A stretch of 64,000 bases of DNA from Robiginitomaculum sp. (GCA_002733605.1 NVWK01000004.1:124001-188000); one strand, 5' to 3'; shown: positions 35,926 to 45,990, counted from the stretch's first letter. Translations and numbers: made by a program. The notes: generated from the sequence alone by a model not told the origin.

Positions 35926-35942
35926 TAGTTATCCAAATGTGC

Positions 35943-37685
35943 TTACTGCTGATCTGTAACCACATACATGCCAAATATGGTACCGACAAATCCACCGGCC
36001 GTACGGGTGCTTAGGGTTTTGCCGTCCGCGTCTTCATACAACATCACCCAGTCACGGCCTTCTTCCTTATAGGAAAAATCATACGCGCCTCCTTTGGCGG
36101 TAATTTTCAAAACGATGTGCCCATCTGTCTTTAAAGGCCCGGTTGCCAGCAACTGGCCTTTGGCCGGATCATCGCGACCTGCGCGTTTGCGCACATGTAC
36201 AATGCGCTCGCCTGCGTCATTACGGGTGATACCAAGGGCATAATAAAAATTGTCATTTTGAAACGCCGACAATCCGGCTTCATCCCCCCGTTTTTGTGGA
36301 TTAAACGCGAGCCGTGTAGAGGCACTGGCGTAGGTGTGTTGCTGTCGTCGTCCGATAAATGACGGGTGCCCGAAATCTCCCAACCCGTCCGTACGGGCCT
36401 GCAATTCCAATGCCCCCGCGTTTAAGCGGTACCAGTCCGTGCGGGCGCTGCGTATCTTTAGCCAATACAGATCAAGGGCGTCGGCGTTGAAATCTTCCTG
36501 TATGGTGAAATTGCCGCTCATAGGCATTCTACTTGGCATGCTGGGGGGTAAATCAGGTTTATCCAGCACGTAGGGCATTTCTACACCGGACTCCAGTATA
36601 ATGGGCCAGCCATCTTTCCATGTCACGGGCAGGAGAAACGTTTCCCGACCAGTATTGTAAAAATCTCCCTCATAGGGCCGCACCCCCAATAATGAAGCCC
36701 ACCATTGGCCGGAATTATCCGTCACAAAGGCGGCGTGGCCAATAGACGTTACCGGATTGGCGCGATCTCTTGGCATGTCGCGCTGGGTCATAATCGGATT
36801 GTGTTCATAGGCAGCGTAAGGCCCGAGCACGGATTTCGAGCGTAAGACAACTTGTGAATGCTCTTCTGCCGTACCGCCCTCTGCCGCACTGAGATAATAC
36901 CAATCGCCTTTTTTGTAGATGCTTGGCCCTTCGATCCAGATCGGTTTTTCTTCGCGCCGGACCCCACCGTTTATCAGCACGACAGGTTCGGAAATCGACT
37001 GGAATGTTAGGGGGTCAATCTCGCGCATCCAGATGGCACGGTGGCCGGAATAGAGAGGTTCTGCTTCGGGCGGCGCGTCATTGTTCATCAGATAGACTTT
37101 GCCGTCCTCATCAAAAAATAGGGACGGGTCGATGCCGCCAATCTCCGGCAACCAGACCGGATCAGACCACGGCCCGGCCGGATTTTTTGCGGTCAGTATG
37201 AAATTGCCACGACAGTCCACACAGGTATTGGCGATATAGTATATGCCTGCGTGCTCTTTAATCACCGGCGCAAACACACCGCGAGATATGGCCAGTCCGT
37301 TTTTGTTCTGTCCGCCAAAATCAAGCATGCCGGGGCGGTCGATAGCGTTGCCGATCTGTGTCCAGTTGACAAGGTCGGTACTTTCAAAAATGGGAAGCCC
37401 GGGGAAATAGGTGAAAGTGGATGTCACGATATAAAATTTATCGCCGGCGCGGGTAATGGATGGGTCGGGATAGAAGCCCGTTAAAATAGGATTGAAATAC
37501 TGACCTTCATTTTTTGGCACATTTTTATAAACTGGGTCTTCACCCTCATAACGCATCCAGTCAAACCGGGCCACATTCAGTTCCAAATCCGTGGACATGT
37601 CTCGTGTTTGATCGTCCCCACACGCCGTCAATGCGAGCGCAAGCGCCATCATGGGCACAACCAAAAAGTGTTTTGTATGTTTCAC
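35943..37685 (-). CDS. GH43 beta-xylosidase/arabinofuranosidase lipoprotein
   Basis: A 580-residue lipoprotein (lipobox LTAC, Cys22). The five-bladed propeller domain (~60-370) carries all three GH43 catalytic acids: base Asp74 in FYPDPS, pKa-modulating Asp186 in GGIDPS and acid Glu252 in IEGPS. A C-terminal concanavalin-like beta-sandwich (~395-575) is the module common in beta-xylosidase-type GH43s. It would take off xylose or arabinose from oligosaccharides at the envelope. A LacI-type operator lies 47 bp upstream, shared with the divergent LacI gene at 37936. Confidence 0.92.
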   Translation of the reverse strand: MKHTKHFLVVPMMALALALTACGDDQTRDMSTDLELNVARFDWMRYEGEDPVYKNVPKNEGQYFNPILTGFYPDPSITRAGDKFYIVTSTFTYFPGLPIFESTDLVNWTQIGNAIDRPGMLDFGGQNKNGLAISRGVFAPVIKEHAGIYYIANTCVDCRGNFILTAKNPAGPWSDPVWLPEIGGIDPSLFFDEDGKVYLMNNDAPPEAEPLYSGHRAIWMREIDPLTFQSISEPVVLINGGVRREEKPIWIEGPSIYKKGDWYYLSAAEGGTAEEHSQVVLRSKSVLGPYAAYEHNPIMTQRDMPRDRANPVTSIGHAAFVTDNSGQWWASLLGVRPYEGDFYNTGRETFLLPVTWKDGWPIILESGVEMPYVLDKPDLPPSMPSRMPMSGNFTIQEDFNADALDLYWLKIRSARTDWYRLNAGALELQARTDGLGDFGHPSFIGRRQQHTYASASTRLAFNPQKRGDEAGLSAFQNDNFYYALGITRNDAGERIVHVRKRAGRDDPAKGQLLATGPLKTDGHIVLKITAKGGAYDFSYKEEGRDWVMLYEDADGKTLSTRTAGGFVGTIFGMYVVTDQQ

Positions 37686-37731
37686 GCGAAGCCTCCGAAG
37701 CTATTTTAGACCTTGAAATGTTTATTTACAA

Positions 37732-37745
37732 TGTTAACGTTATCA
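37732..37745. promoter_or_regulatory. LacI-type operator between GH43 and lacI
   Basis: TGTTAACGTTATCA, 11 of 14 to the locus operator but retaining the central CG and the outer TG/CA. It lies in the 250-bp divergent gap and so may serve both GH43 and autoregulation of the LacI gene. Confidence 0.55.
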
Positions 37746-37935
37746 CAACAGAAAGGCAAACTTTGGGTTTTCTCTTGTGCAAACCCAAAGGAATCAGCTA
37801 GCATTAACAAAATATGAGGGGATATTTGCACCAACCATCTAGTACGGAGCATTATCAGAACGCTAAACTTCTGGTAGCAACGCACTGTAAATATGGTGAA
37901 GCATCCCGAATACACCAAGAAGAGTTTGATATAAT

Positions 37936-38988
37936 ATGACCCAGCCTCGTCGCCGCTCACACCGTAAACAACCTGTCACCATTAAAGAAGTTGCCGAAAA
38001 AGCGGGCGTTTCCCAAATGACGGTCTCGCGTGTCATTAACCGGCAAGGTCTGGTGAAAGAAGCCACGCGGGAAAAAGTCGAGCAAACCATTAGTGAATTG
38101 CACTACCGCCCCAATCTTATGGCGAGGCGGCTGGCGGGGGGGAAATCCCTGTTTATCGGCCTTGTCTATCACAACCCGTCTCAGGGCTATCTCAGCAAGC
38201 TTCTGGTCGGGGCGTTAAACGCGTGCCGGGATGGGGGCCATCATCTGGTCTTGGAAGATTTGTCCTCGGAAGACGGGGAGTTGAACCCGCAAGCGGTTAT
38301 CGACCGGTTACGTCAGTCCGGTCTTGACGGTATTATTCTGACCCCGCCGATTAGCAATAACCCAGACGTGATCGCAGCGTTGCAAAAAGAGGGGATTGCC
38401 TATGTGGGGATTGCGCCGGGCGCAACAGACCCGGACGGGTTGCGGGTGGAAATTGATGATGCGGAGGCTGCGGATAGCATGACCCAGTATTTGATAGACC
38501 AAGGCCATCGCCGTATCGGGTTTGTTATGGGCCACAAAGATCATGCCGCCAGTATATCGCGCTATAACGGGTTCAAGCTTGCTATGAAGCGTAACAATTT
38601 AGAGATCAATCCCGACCATGTCGAGACCGGTGCCTTTACCTATTATAGCGGCATTGAAGCGGGCAGAAAAATCCTGACAACGAAAACCCCGCCAACGGCG
38701 ATCTTCGCCAGCAATGATGATATGGCGGCGGGTATGATTGCGGCAGCGCGCGGCTTTGGATTTAAAGTCCCGAAAGATATTTCGGTTGTCGGGTTTGATG
38801 ATACGGATTTGGCAACGACGTTTTGGCCACAGCTTACCACCGTGCGTCAACCCATTGCCCAGATGGCGGAGAAATCCGTCGATCTTCTGTCGTCCTATAT
38901 TCACAATGATGATACGACAGAGATTGAAAACCGCAGATTGCTCGAGTTTTCAATCGTGAAACGGGATTCTGCAATCCCGCCTAGCTAG
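37936..38988 (+). CDS. LacI family repressor 1
   Basis: A 350-residue LacI/GalR regulator. Helix-turn-helix at ~14-33 (VTIKEVAEKAGVSQMTVSRVIN). Hinge helix YRPNLMARRLAGG has the Leu that typically intercalates at a central CG of the operator. The periplasmic-binding-protein-like effector domain covers ~70-340. Placed between GH43 and the glucuronate genes and surrounded by CG-centred palindromes, it is the best candidate for the TGTTAGCGCTAACA sites of the locus. The inducer could be a glucuronate-pathway intermediate or xylo-oligosaccharide-derived sugar (inference). Convergent with manD, 10 bp apart. Confidence 0.9.
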   Translation: MTQPRRRSHRKQPVTIKEVAEKAGVSQMTVSRVINRQGLVKEATREKVEQTISELHYRPNLMARRLAGGKSLFIGLVYHNPSQGYLSKLLVGALNACRDGGHHLVLEDLSSEDGELNPQAVIDRLRQSGLDGIILTPPISNNPDVIAALQKEGIAYVGIAPGATDPDGLRVEIDDAEAADSMTQYLIDQGHRRIGFVMGHKDHAASISRYNGFKLAMKRNNLEINPDHVETGAFTYYSGIEAGRKILTTKTPPTAIFASNDDMAAGMIAAARGFGFKVPKDISVVGFDDTDLATTFWPQLTTVRQPIAQMAEKSVDLLSSYIHNDDTTEIENRRLLEFSIVKRDSAIPPS

Positions 38989-38998
38989 GTTACCCAGA

Positions 38999-40207
38999 TT
39001 ACCAGTTCCAGAGCGTCCCGTCTGTCAGACGGGCGATTGGCAATTGTTTTGGCTCGTAGGGGTATTTGGCCGCCAGTTCTTCATCAATATCAACCCCGTG
39101 TCCCGGCGTCTCGCCCGGATGCATATAGCCGTCTTTGAACGTATAGCTATGGGGGAAAACCTCGTCTGTGGCCGCAGAGTGTTTCATATATTCCTGAATG
39201 CCGAAATTGGGCACCCACAGATCAAAGTTTAAGGCCGTGCCCATACAGACGGGCGATAAATCTGTCGCGCCGTGGAAACCGGTGCGCACTTGATACAGCT
39301 CGGCCAGACTGGCGATTTGACGCAAATGGGTGACCCCGCCCGCATGGACAAGGGTGGCGCGAATATAATCGATCCACTGGTTTTCGATCAGGCGGCGGCA
39401 ATCATGGATGGAGTTAAACACCTCGCCCACCGCCAACGGGGTAACGGTTTTTTCACGCACCAGACGGAAAGCATCCTGGTTTTCAGCAGGGGTGCAATCT
39501 TCCATCCAGAACAGGCGGTAAGGCTCCAAAGCTTTACCGAGCGCCCCCGCCTCATTTGGGGTGAGACGGTGATGGACATCATGCAAAAGCTCAATCTCAT
39601 TGCCGTAGGTTTTGCGCAGGGTCTCGAATAATTCGGGGATAAAATTCAAATAGGCGGTTGTTGACCAGACGGTTTCTTCGGGCAGGGTTGAATCTGCGGG
39701 TTCGTAATGGTCTGTGCCTTTGCCAACCCCGTAAGAGCCTTTGACCCCCGGAATGCCGGATTGGGCCCGTACGGCTTTGTAACCCTGATCTATATAGCTA
39801 CCGACCGCCGCAACGGTCTCGGCAATATTGGCGCCATTCGCATGACCATAGACGAGCACGCCGTCACGCGAGGCCCCGCCCAGAAGTTGGTAGAGCGGCA
39901 TGTTGGCGGCTTTGGCCTTGATATCCCAAAGGGCCACATCGACGGCAGAAATTGCCGACATGGTGACAGGGCCACGCCGCCAATAGGCCCCTTTGTAGAG
40001 GGAGGCCCAGATATCCTGAATTCTGTGGGCGTCCCGACCGATAAGAACGGGAATGACGTGATCTTCGAGATAGGAGACAACTGACAGTTCACGCCCGTTC
40101 AATGTCGCGTCACCAAGACCATATATGCCTTGATCGGTTTCGATTTTCAGGGTGACGAAGTTGCGCCCCGGACTGGTTACAATCACTTTTATGTTCTTGA
40201 TTATCAT
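38999..40207 (-). CDS. manD: D-mannonate dehydratase, enolase superfamily (ManD type)
   Basis: A 402-residue enzyme started at ATG 40207 ([22 protein letters not shown]) with AAGGTGTGG upstream; an extension to 40237 covers the operator and is unlikely. It dehydrates D-mannonate to 2-keto-3-deoxygluconate. ManD marks are [18 protein letters not shown], the metal ligands in LLHDVHHR (Asp), FWMEDCTP (Glu) and LAVGEVFNS (Glu), then [12 protein letters not shown] and [10 protein letters not shown]. It replaces the unrelated UxuA of enterobacteria. Divergent from uxaC, which makes the precursor, with a shared operator between them. Confidence 0.93.
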   Translation of the reverse strand: MIIKNIKVIVTSPGRNFVTLKIETDQGIYGLGDATLNGRELSVVSYLEDHVIPVLIGRDAHRIQDIWASLYKGAYWRRGPVTMSAISAVDVALWDIKAKAANMPLYQLLGGASRDGVLVYGHANGANIAETVAAVGSYIDQGYKAVRAQSGIPGVKGSYGVGKGTDHYEPADSTLPEETVWSTTAYLNFIPELFETLRKTYGNEIELLHDVHHRLTPNEAGALGKALEPYRLFWMEDCTPAENQDAFRLVREKTVTPLAVGEVFNSIHDCRRLIENQWIDYIRATLVHAGGVTHLRQIASLAELYQVRTGFHGATDLSPVCMGTALNFDLWVPNFGIQEYMKHSAATDEVFPHSYTFKDGYMHPGETPGHGVDIDEELAAKYPYEPKQLPIARLTDGTLWNW

Positions 40208-40222
40208 CTGGCCACACCTTAT

Positions 40223-40236
40223 TGTTTGCGCTAACA
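40223..40236. promoter_or_regulatory. LacI-type operator between manD and uxaC
   Basis: TGTTTGCGCTAACA, 13 of 14 to the locus operator. It is 15 bp before the manD start and ~95 bp before uxaC, in a position to control both. ATGCAAGCG (40264-40272), a half-site like the one at 15472-15480, follows. Confidence 0.7.
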
Positions 40237-40330
40237 CTCATTGACCGACAATTATAAAAATCCGGTGTCAATGCAAGCGTTTTAAGACTAATACTCGTTT
40301 CAAACAACACAATAAGGGGATGGGACATTC

Positions 40331-41749
40331 ATGGCAAAGCTTGTACTTCATGCGGACAGGTTATTTCCTGCTGACAAGACCACACGCGATATTGCCCGCG
40401 CGCTGTATGCCCATGTCAAAGATTTGCCGATTATCAGCTCACACGGACATACGGACCCGAGCTGGTTTGCCAACAATGAATTGTTTCCCAACCCGTCCGA
40501 ATTGTTACTGACACCAGACCATTATATTTTCCGCATGTTGTATTCCCAAGGCATTCCTTTGGAAAAACTGGGAATGCAGCCTGATGGTGATCCGGTTTGC
40601 AAAGTTGAAACCAATCCGCGTGAAGCTTGGCGACGTCTGGCCGAGAACTATCATTTGTTTGCAGGCACACCGTCGCGCATGTGGCTGGACTGGGTGTTTT
40701 CAGAAGTGTTTGCGCTTGACGTGTCGCTTGAGGCTGACAGCTCCGATCTGTATTTTGATACAATGGCCGAGAAATTGCAAACCGATGCCTTCCGGCCCCG
40801 CGCCCTGTTCGAGCGGTTTAATATCGAGAGAATTGCCACGACAGAGGACCCGCTTGATCCGCTTGTCCATCACAAGAAATTGCAAGATGATGGCTGGGGC
40901 GATAAAGTGGTGACGACCTTCCGGCCCGACAATGTGCTTGATCCGGAATATATCGGGTTTGCAGACAATCTGGAAACCCTTGGCAAGATCACCAATTGCG
41001 ACACGGGTAGTTACCAAGGCTATCTGAACGCTTTGCGGCACCGACGTGCGTTTTTCAAAACCATGGGGGCGACGGCGACCGATCATGGGCATGTTTCGGC
41101 CTTTACATTTGTGCTCACGGTACACGAAGCCGAAGCTCTGTATGGCCGCGTATCTGCTGGCACGTCCACGGGTGAAGACGCGGAATTATTTCGCGGGCAT
41201 ATGCTGATGGAAATGGCCAAGATGAGTATTGACGATGGTCTTGTGATGCAAATCCATCCCGGCGTACACCGCAGCCACAACCCTGATGTCCGCGCCCGTT
41301 TCGGCCTCGACAAAGGGGCAGATATTCCGATGCAGACCAATTATGTGGATGCGTTGCAGCCTTTGCTCAATACCTATGGCAATCATCCCGATTTTAGCCT
41401 GATTGTGTTTACGCTGGACGAGACCAGTTATAGCCGTGAACTGGCACCGTTGGCCGGACATTATCCGGCGATGAAGCTTGGGCCGCCCTGGTGGTTTAAT
41501 GACAGCCCGGAAGGCATGAGACGGTTTCGCGAACAAACCACCGAGACCGCGGGGTTTTATAATACGGTTGGTTTTAACGATGATACGCGGGCGTTTTTAT
41601 CTATTCCGGCTCGTCATGATGTAGCACGGCGTATGGACTGCGGCTTTCTGGCAAAACTGGTGGCCGAGCACCGTATGAACGAGACGGAAGCTTTTACCAT
41701 CGCCCATGATCTGTCTTATACTCTGGCAAAGAAGGCGTACAAATTTTGA
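40331..41749 (+). CDS. uxaC: Glucuronate isomerase
   Basis: A 472-residue cytoplasmic uronate isomerase that converts D-glucuronate to D-fructuronate (and galacturonate to tagaturonate). Amidohydrolase-fold marks are SSHGHTDPSWFA (metal His-x-His near 37-40), FNIERIATTEDPLDPL, QIHPGVHRSHN and GWW-type end GPPWWFNDSPEGMRRF. First gene of an operon with the TRAP transporter and uxuB. Its stop overlaps the dctP start (TTGA). With GH115 and ManD it defines a complete glucuronate route. Confidence 0.96.
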   Translation: MAKLVLHADRLFPADKTTRDIARALYAHVKDLPIISSHGHTDPSWFANNELFPNPSELLLTPDHYIFRMLYSQGIPLEKLGMQPDGDPVCKVETNPREAWRRLAENYHLFAGTPSRMWLDWVFSEVFALDVSLEADSSDLYFDTMAEKLQTDAFRPRALFERFNIERIATTEDPLDPLVHHKKLQDDGWGDKVVTTFRPDNVLDPEYIGFADNLETLGKITNCDTGSYQGYLNALRHRRAFFKTMGATATDHGHVSAFTFVLTVHEAEALYGRVSAGTSTGEDAELFRGHMLMEMAKMSIDDGLVMQIHPGVHRSHNPDVRARFGLDKGADIPMQTNYVDALQPLLNTYGNHPDFSLIVFTLDETSYSRELAPLAGHYPAMKLGPPWWFNDSPEGMRRFREQTTETAGFYNTVGFNDDTRAFLSIPARHDVARRMDCGFLAKLVAEHRMNETEAFTIAHDLSYTLAKKAYKF

Positions 41750-42765
41750 CCCAATCTCCTCTCCTTTCCCGCCGATCCGCACTGGTTTCTGGCCTATCTG
41801 TCACAGGGATGGCTGTCACAGGACTTGGCCTATCGGGGTGTGGTGGCAAAACCGGCACCAGAATACTGCGCGCCGCAGATGCCCATCCCGAAGGCTATCC
41901 GACCGTGGAAGCCGTTCGCGCTATGGGCAAGCTTTTAGAAGAACGCTCGGACGGGCGTTTGCGTTTGAAGGTTTTTCCGGGTGGCCAGCTTGGCAATGAG
42001 AAAGACACGCTGGAGATTACTATTTTCGGCGGGCTGGATATTAACCGGATCAGCATCGCGCCGCTCAGCGCCGTTGTGCCCGAGGCGATTGTCCCGACCC
42101 TGCCCTTCCTGTTTCGTGACAGAAATCATATGCGCGCCGCACTGGACGGGGCACCGGGGCGGACGATTTTAAAATCGTTTGAACGTCACCGGCTTATCGG
42201 GCTTTGCTTTTACGATGCAGGCGCACGCTCGTTTTATACGAAGGAGCGGTTGATCCGAACGCCTGATGATTTGAAGGGGATGAAAATCCGGGTGATGAAT
42301 TCGGATATGTTCGTCTCGATGGTGGAAGCACTGGGCGGGGACGCGACGCCAATGGCCTATGCCGAAGTGTATCAAGGTCTGATGCAGGGCGTTGTGGACG
42401 GGGCTGAAAACAACTGGCCGTCCTATCATTCATCGCGCCATTTCGAAGTGGCTGGAAAATACAGCCTGACACAGCACGCAATGGCACCGGAAGTTTTGCT
42501 GGTTTCGCAACGGCGCTGGAAAACCTATACGCCGGAAGATCAGGCGCTGATCCGTCAAGCGGCGGTCGACAGTGTGCCGATTATGCGCGAAATTTGGGAT
42601 GCGCGTACGGCGAAGGCGGAAGCCGAAATCCGTGCGGCTGGCATCGAGGTTATCACACCGGATCAGGCGGCATTTGTCGAAAAAGTTCAACCGGTGTGGG
42701 ACAAATATCTGACCAATCCGGCGCTTAGAAAACTGGCGGAAGATATCCAGAATGTACGGAGTTAA
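41746..42765 (+). CDS. TRAP transporter solute-binding protein (DctP family)
   Basis: A 339-residue extracytoplasmic receptor of a TRAP transporter. The start is TTG 41746, overlapping uxaC. The N-terminus LLSRRSALVSGL... followed by LGLSGCGG combines a twin-arginine-like motif with a lipobox, so it may be a Tat-exported lipoprotein rather than the usual free periplasmic receptor. Body marks are GGQLGNEKDTLEITIFGGLDINRI and the carboxylate-binding Arg region MKIRVMNSDMFVSMVEALGGDATPMAYAEVYQGLMQGVVDGAENNWPSY. In this operon, D-glucuronate or an aldouronate is the expected ligand. Confidence 0.92.
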   Translation: MTQSPLLSRRSALVSGLSVTGMAVTGLGLSGCGGKTGTRILRAADAHPEGYPTVEAVRAMGKLLEERSDGRLRLKVFPGGQLGNEKDTLEITIFGGLDINRISIAPLSAVVPEAIVPTLPFLFRDRNHMRAALDGAPGRTILKSFERHRLIGLCFYDAGARSFYTKERLIRTPDDLKGMKIRVMNSDMFVSMVEALGGDATPMAYAEVYQGLMQGVVDGAENNWPSYHSSRHFEVAGKYSLTQHAMAPEVLLVSQRRWKTYTPEDQALIRQAAVDSVPIMREIWDARTAKAEAEIRAAGIEVITPDQAAFVEKVQPVWDKYLTNPALRKLAEDIQNVRS

Positions 42766-42770
42766 CGCTT

Positions 42771-43259
42771 ATGTTTGATACATTTTCCCGAGCGGCCAGT
42801 CGTGTCGCGTTGATGTTCTCGGCCTTTGGCTTGATCGCCATGACCCTGATCATTTGCTGGCAGGTATTTGCCCGTTATGTGCTACATGCGGCGCCCGCAT
42901 GGACGGAGCAGGCGGCGCTGTTGCTGATGTTATGGTTTATCCTGTTTGCCGCCGCCGCCGGAGTGCGCGAAGGGTTCCATATTCAGCTGACCCTCTTGCA
43001 AGACAGCCTGTCGCCCAAGCGGCGTTTGCGCTTGCGCCAAGCCTGTCATTTCCTGGTATTCGTGTTCGGGGTTTTGATGACGTATGGCGGCCTCGGCCTC
43101 ACCGTTGAAACATGGAGCCACACCATCCCGACCCTCGGCCTGTCGCGCGGAGTTGGATATATTCCGGTATTTTTAGCGGGCTTGCTGATTGCCGTATTTG
43201 CGCTTGAGCATTTAATTGTCGAATCCAAAGGCCGTGAGGTGAAACCATTATGGAACTGA
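42771..43259 (+). CDS. TRAP transporter small membrane subunit (DctQ family)
   Basis: A 162-residue protein with four predicted membrane helices (about 12-32, 48-66, 88-108, 127-147). The internal ARYVLHAAPAWTEQAALLLMLWFILFAAAAGVREGFHIQ is the hallmark of DctQ subunits. Lies 5 bp after dctP and overlaps dctM by 10 bp. It pairs with the large subunit to move the bound sugar acid with Na+. Confidence 0.92.
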   Translation: MFDTFSRAASRVALMFSAFGLIAMTLIICWQVFARYVLHAAPAWTEQAALLLMLWFILFAAAAGVREGFHIQLTLLQDSLSPKRRLRLRQACHFLVFVFGVLMTYGGLGLTVETWSHTIPTLGLSRGVGYIPVFLAGLLIAVFALEHLIVESKGREVKPLWN

Positions 43260-44524
43260 TCCTTCTGCTTATTCTGCTCGGTATTTTGTTGGCTATGGGC
43301 GTGCCGGTAGCGTTTTCGCTCGGCATTTCTTCACTGGTCGTGTTTACGGTTTTGGCGATCCCGCCGATCGTGCCGTTTCAACGCATGGCGGCGGGGATGA
43401 ATGTTTTCGCCCTGATGGCCATTCCGTTCTTTGTTTTCGCGGGGGAGTTGATGGCGCGCACGGGGATTGCGGAGCGGTTAATCCGCGTGGCCGATTTTGC
43501 GTTTGGCCGTGTGCGCGGCGGGCTTGGACAAGTGGATGTGGGAGCGAGCATGTTGTTTGGCGCCGTCTCCGGTTCTGCCGTCGCGTCCGTATCGGCGATG
43601 GGGTCAACCCTGATCCCGATGATGAAAGAAAAAGGCTATCATGCAGACTACGCGGTCAATGTGACGGTGACAGCCGCCATTCTCGGTATTTTGATTCCGC
43701 CGTCCCATAATATGATTATCTACGCCGCAGCCTCGCCGGTTTCGATCAGTGTTGGCGATCTGTTTCTTGCCGGTATTATTCCGGGTGTGTTAGCCGGTGC
43801 GGCCCTGATGTTTGTGGCGTGGGTGGTTGCGGTCAAGCGCGGATATCCACGCGGAGAGTTTCCCGGCTGGTCACCGTTTTTAAAAGCTCTGATTTCGGCT
43901 ATTCCGGGATTGATCACGGCGCTTATCATCGTGTTCGGGATTATTCTTGGTATTTTCACACCGACAGAAAGCTCGGCCATTGCAGTTGCCTATACGATTT
44001 TGATCGGGGTGGTTTTATATAAAACCCTGAACTGGTCTGTGTTTATGGAAGCGGCTGCCAGTGCCGTGAAAACTACGGCTATGGTGATGATGATTATTGC
44101 GACCGCGTCTATGTTTGGCTGGTTGTTTGCTTTGCTGGAAGGGCCGCAAGCGCTGGCCAACGGGCTTAGCTCTATCTCGGATAACAAGACGGTTATTTTG
44201 CTGATCATTTTGTTGATCCTGCTCATTTTAGGGGCGTTTATGGATATGGCACCTCTGATCATTATCATGACGCCGATCTTCCTGCCTGTGGTGATGGAGC
44301 TTGGTATTGATCCGGTGCATTTCGGAATTATCATGTTGCTTAATCTCAGTATCGGTTTGGTCACCCCGCCGGTGGGCGCGATCTTGTTTGTTGGTTGCGC
44401 GGTTGGCGGCGTCAAACCGGAAGAGGTGATTAAAACCATCTGGCCATTTTATCTGGCGCTGTTTACGGTGCTGTTGCTGGTTACCTTTATACCGGCATTG
44501 TCACTTTGGTTGCCCGGATTATAG
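43250..44524 (+). CDS. TRAP transporter large membrane subunit (DctM family)
   Basis: A 424-residue, multi-helix (about 11-12) permease. Typical DctM features are MGVPVAFSLGISSL at the start, FFVFAGELMARTGIAERLI, GGLGQVDVGASMLFGAVSGSAVASVSAMGSTLIP, LGIFTPTESSAIAVAY and LNLSIGLVTPPVGAILFVG. The start ATG 43250 has GAGGTG in front. It is the ion-coupled translocator for the uronate-type substrate bound by the receptor at 41746. Confidence 0.94.
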   Translation: MELILLLILLGILLAMGVPVAFSLGISSLVVFTVLAIPPIVPFQRMAAGMNVFALMAIPFFVFAGELMARTGIAERLIRVADFAFGRVRGGLGQVDVGASMLFGAVSGSAVASVSAMGSTLIPMMKEKGYHADYAVNVTVTAAILGILIPPSHNMIIYAAASPVSISVGDLFLAGIIPGVLAGAALMFVAWVVAVKRGYPRGEFPGWSPFLKALISAIPGLITALIIVFGIILGIFTPTESSAIAVAYTILIGVVLYKTLNWSVFMEAAASAVKTTAMVMMIIATASMFGWLFALLEGPQALANGLSSISDNKTVILLIILLILLILGAFMDMAPLIIIMTPIFLPVVMELGIDPVHFGIIMLLNLSIGLVTPPVGAILFVGCAVGGVKPEEVIKTIWPFYLALFTVLLLVTFIPALSLWLPGL

Positions 44525-44526
44525 AT

Positions 44527-45990
44527 ATGAAACCTCGGCTTGGTTCACGCCTCAACACACCCGCCTATGACCGTTCGCAAGCTGTCGGCGTTGTACATCT
44601 AGGGACAGGTGCGTTTCACCGCGCCCATCAGGCCGTGTATTTCGATACACTTATGGCGCAAGGTGAAACGGGCTGGATGATACAGGGCGCGTCTTTGCGC
44701 TCCGATGCCATTGCCAAACAGCTTAATCCGCAAGGTGGGCTATACACAATGGTCGTGCAAGACGGGAGTGGGGAAACGGACCAGATTATCAGCTCGATCA
44801 AAAATGTGCTTGTTGCCCCGCAACAGCCCGCCGCGTTATTGAGCGCGCTTGCCCATGCAGATACGCAATTGGTCACCCTGACGGTGACCGAAAAGGGCTA
44901 TCATCTTGATCCAGCTAGCGGGGCGTTAAATCTGGATGATCCGTTGATCCGCGCTGATCTTTCGGGGCAGAGTGCACCACGTACAGCCCCCGGATTTTTA
45001 GTGAGCGCACTGAAGGCGAGGCGTGACAAAGGCCTTACGCCTTTCACTATTTTATCGTGTGACAACTTGCCGCATAATGGTGTGCTCACATGCTCCGCTA
45101 TTTGTGAATTTGCCCGCCAAAGCGATCCGGCGCTGGCAGACTGGATTGAAAAAGAAGCGGCCTTCCCTTCTTCTATGGTCGACAGGATTGTACCGGCCAC
45201 CACCGATGCAGATTTGAAGGCGCTTGCCACCCGCCTGCCTTACCGCGACGAGGGCATGGTGAAAACCGAACCTTTTACCCAATGGGTGGTTGAGGATAAT
45301 TTCTGTGGGCGGAGGCCGGCGCTTGAAACCGCAGGTGTGACCATGACCAAAACGGTTGCGGATTGGGAACATGCGAAACTACGCCTGCTGAACGGTGCCC
45401 ATTCGGCACTGGCCTATCTTGGGTCTTTGGCGGGGCATGAATATGTCGATCAAGCCATGGGCGCACCCGGGTTCGAGCGGTTTGTGGATATGCTCTGGGA
45501 CGAAGCTGTCACGACACTGAAACCTTTTGCAGGATTTGACGCGGATGCCTATCGGGGCGAGTTGAAAGACCGGTTCTGTAATCCGTCCTTGAAACACCGT
45601 ACGTTCCAAATCGCGATGGACGGGAGCCAGAAATTACCGCAACGCCTGCTCGGGGCTATTCGGGACAGGCGTGCGCAGGGACTAACCTCGCCTGCCCTGT
45701 CTCTTGGCGTGGGTGCATGGATGCGTTGGCAATATGCGCAAGACGAACACGGGCAAAGCTTTGTCGTTGATGACCCGTTGGCACATATGACGCAAGAGGC
45801 TGTCCGGTCTGCGGATGGCAACCCTGTGCAAACTGCCAAGGCCTTAGTGAATATTGAAGATATTTTTGCTACGGATTTCAAAGATGATGTGCATAGCACG
45901 ACCGCCTTCTCTGATGCTCTCAGCGCGTTGCTTAACGCAGGCGCAGCACAAACTGTGCAGAGCTTTGCAGAGACCGGTTCGTATTCTTAA
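44527..45990 (+). CDS. uxuB: D-mannonate oxidoreductase / fructuronate reductase
   Basis: A 487-residue NAD-dependent enzyme of the long-chain mannitol dehydrogenase family, started at ATG 44527, 2 bp after the dctM stop; an upstream TTG at 44506 is less likely. It reduces D-fructuronate to D-mannonate, the step between UxaC and ManD. Marks are VVHLGTGAFHRAHQAVY (Rossmann start), LTVTEKGYHLDP, SCDNLPHNG, and KLRLLNGAHSALAYLG with the catalytic Lys-Asn-x-x-His set. Mannitol or tagaturonate activity is an alternative by sequence, but the operon argues for fructuronate. Confidence 0.92.
   Translation: MKPRLGSRLNTPAYDRSQAVGVVHLGTGAFHRAHQAVYFDTLMAQGETGWMIQGASLRSDAIAKQLNPQGGLYTMVVQDGSGETDQIISSIKNVLVAPQQPAALLSALAHADTQLVTLTVTEKGYHLDPASGALNLDDPLIRADLSGQSAPRTAPGFLVSALKARRDKGLTPFTILSCDNLPHNGVLTCSAICEFARQSDPALADWIEKEAAFPSSMVDRIVPATTDADLKALATRLPYRDEGMVKTEPFTQWVVEDNFCGRRPALETAGVTMTKTVADWEHAKLRLLNGAHSALAYLGSLAGHEYVDQAMGAPGFERFVDMLWDEAVTTLKPFAGFDADAYRGELKDRFCNPSLKHRTFQIAMDGSQKLPQRLLGAIRDRRAQGLTSPALSLGVGAWMRWQYAQDEHGQSFVVDDPLAHMTQEAVRSADGNPVQTAKALVNIEDIFATDFKDDVHSTTAFSDALSALLNAGAAQTVQSFAETGSYS

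Noticed and set aside
40237..40272. Consensus promoter for uxaC/manD
   Set aside because: TTGACC, TATAA and TTGACA-like pieces are present, but spacings (9 or 14 bp) do not fit; I report only the operator.
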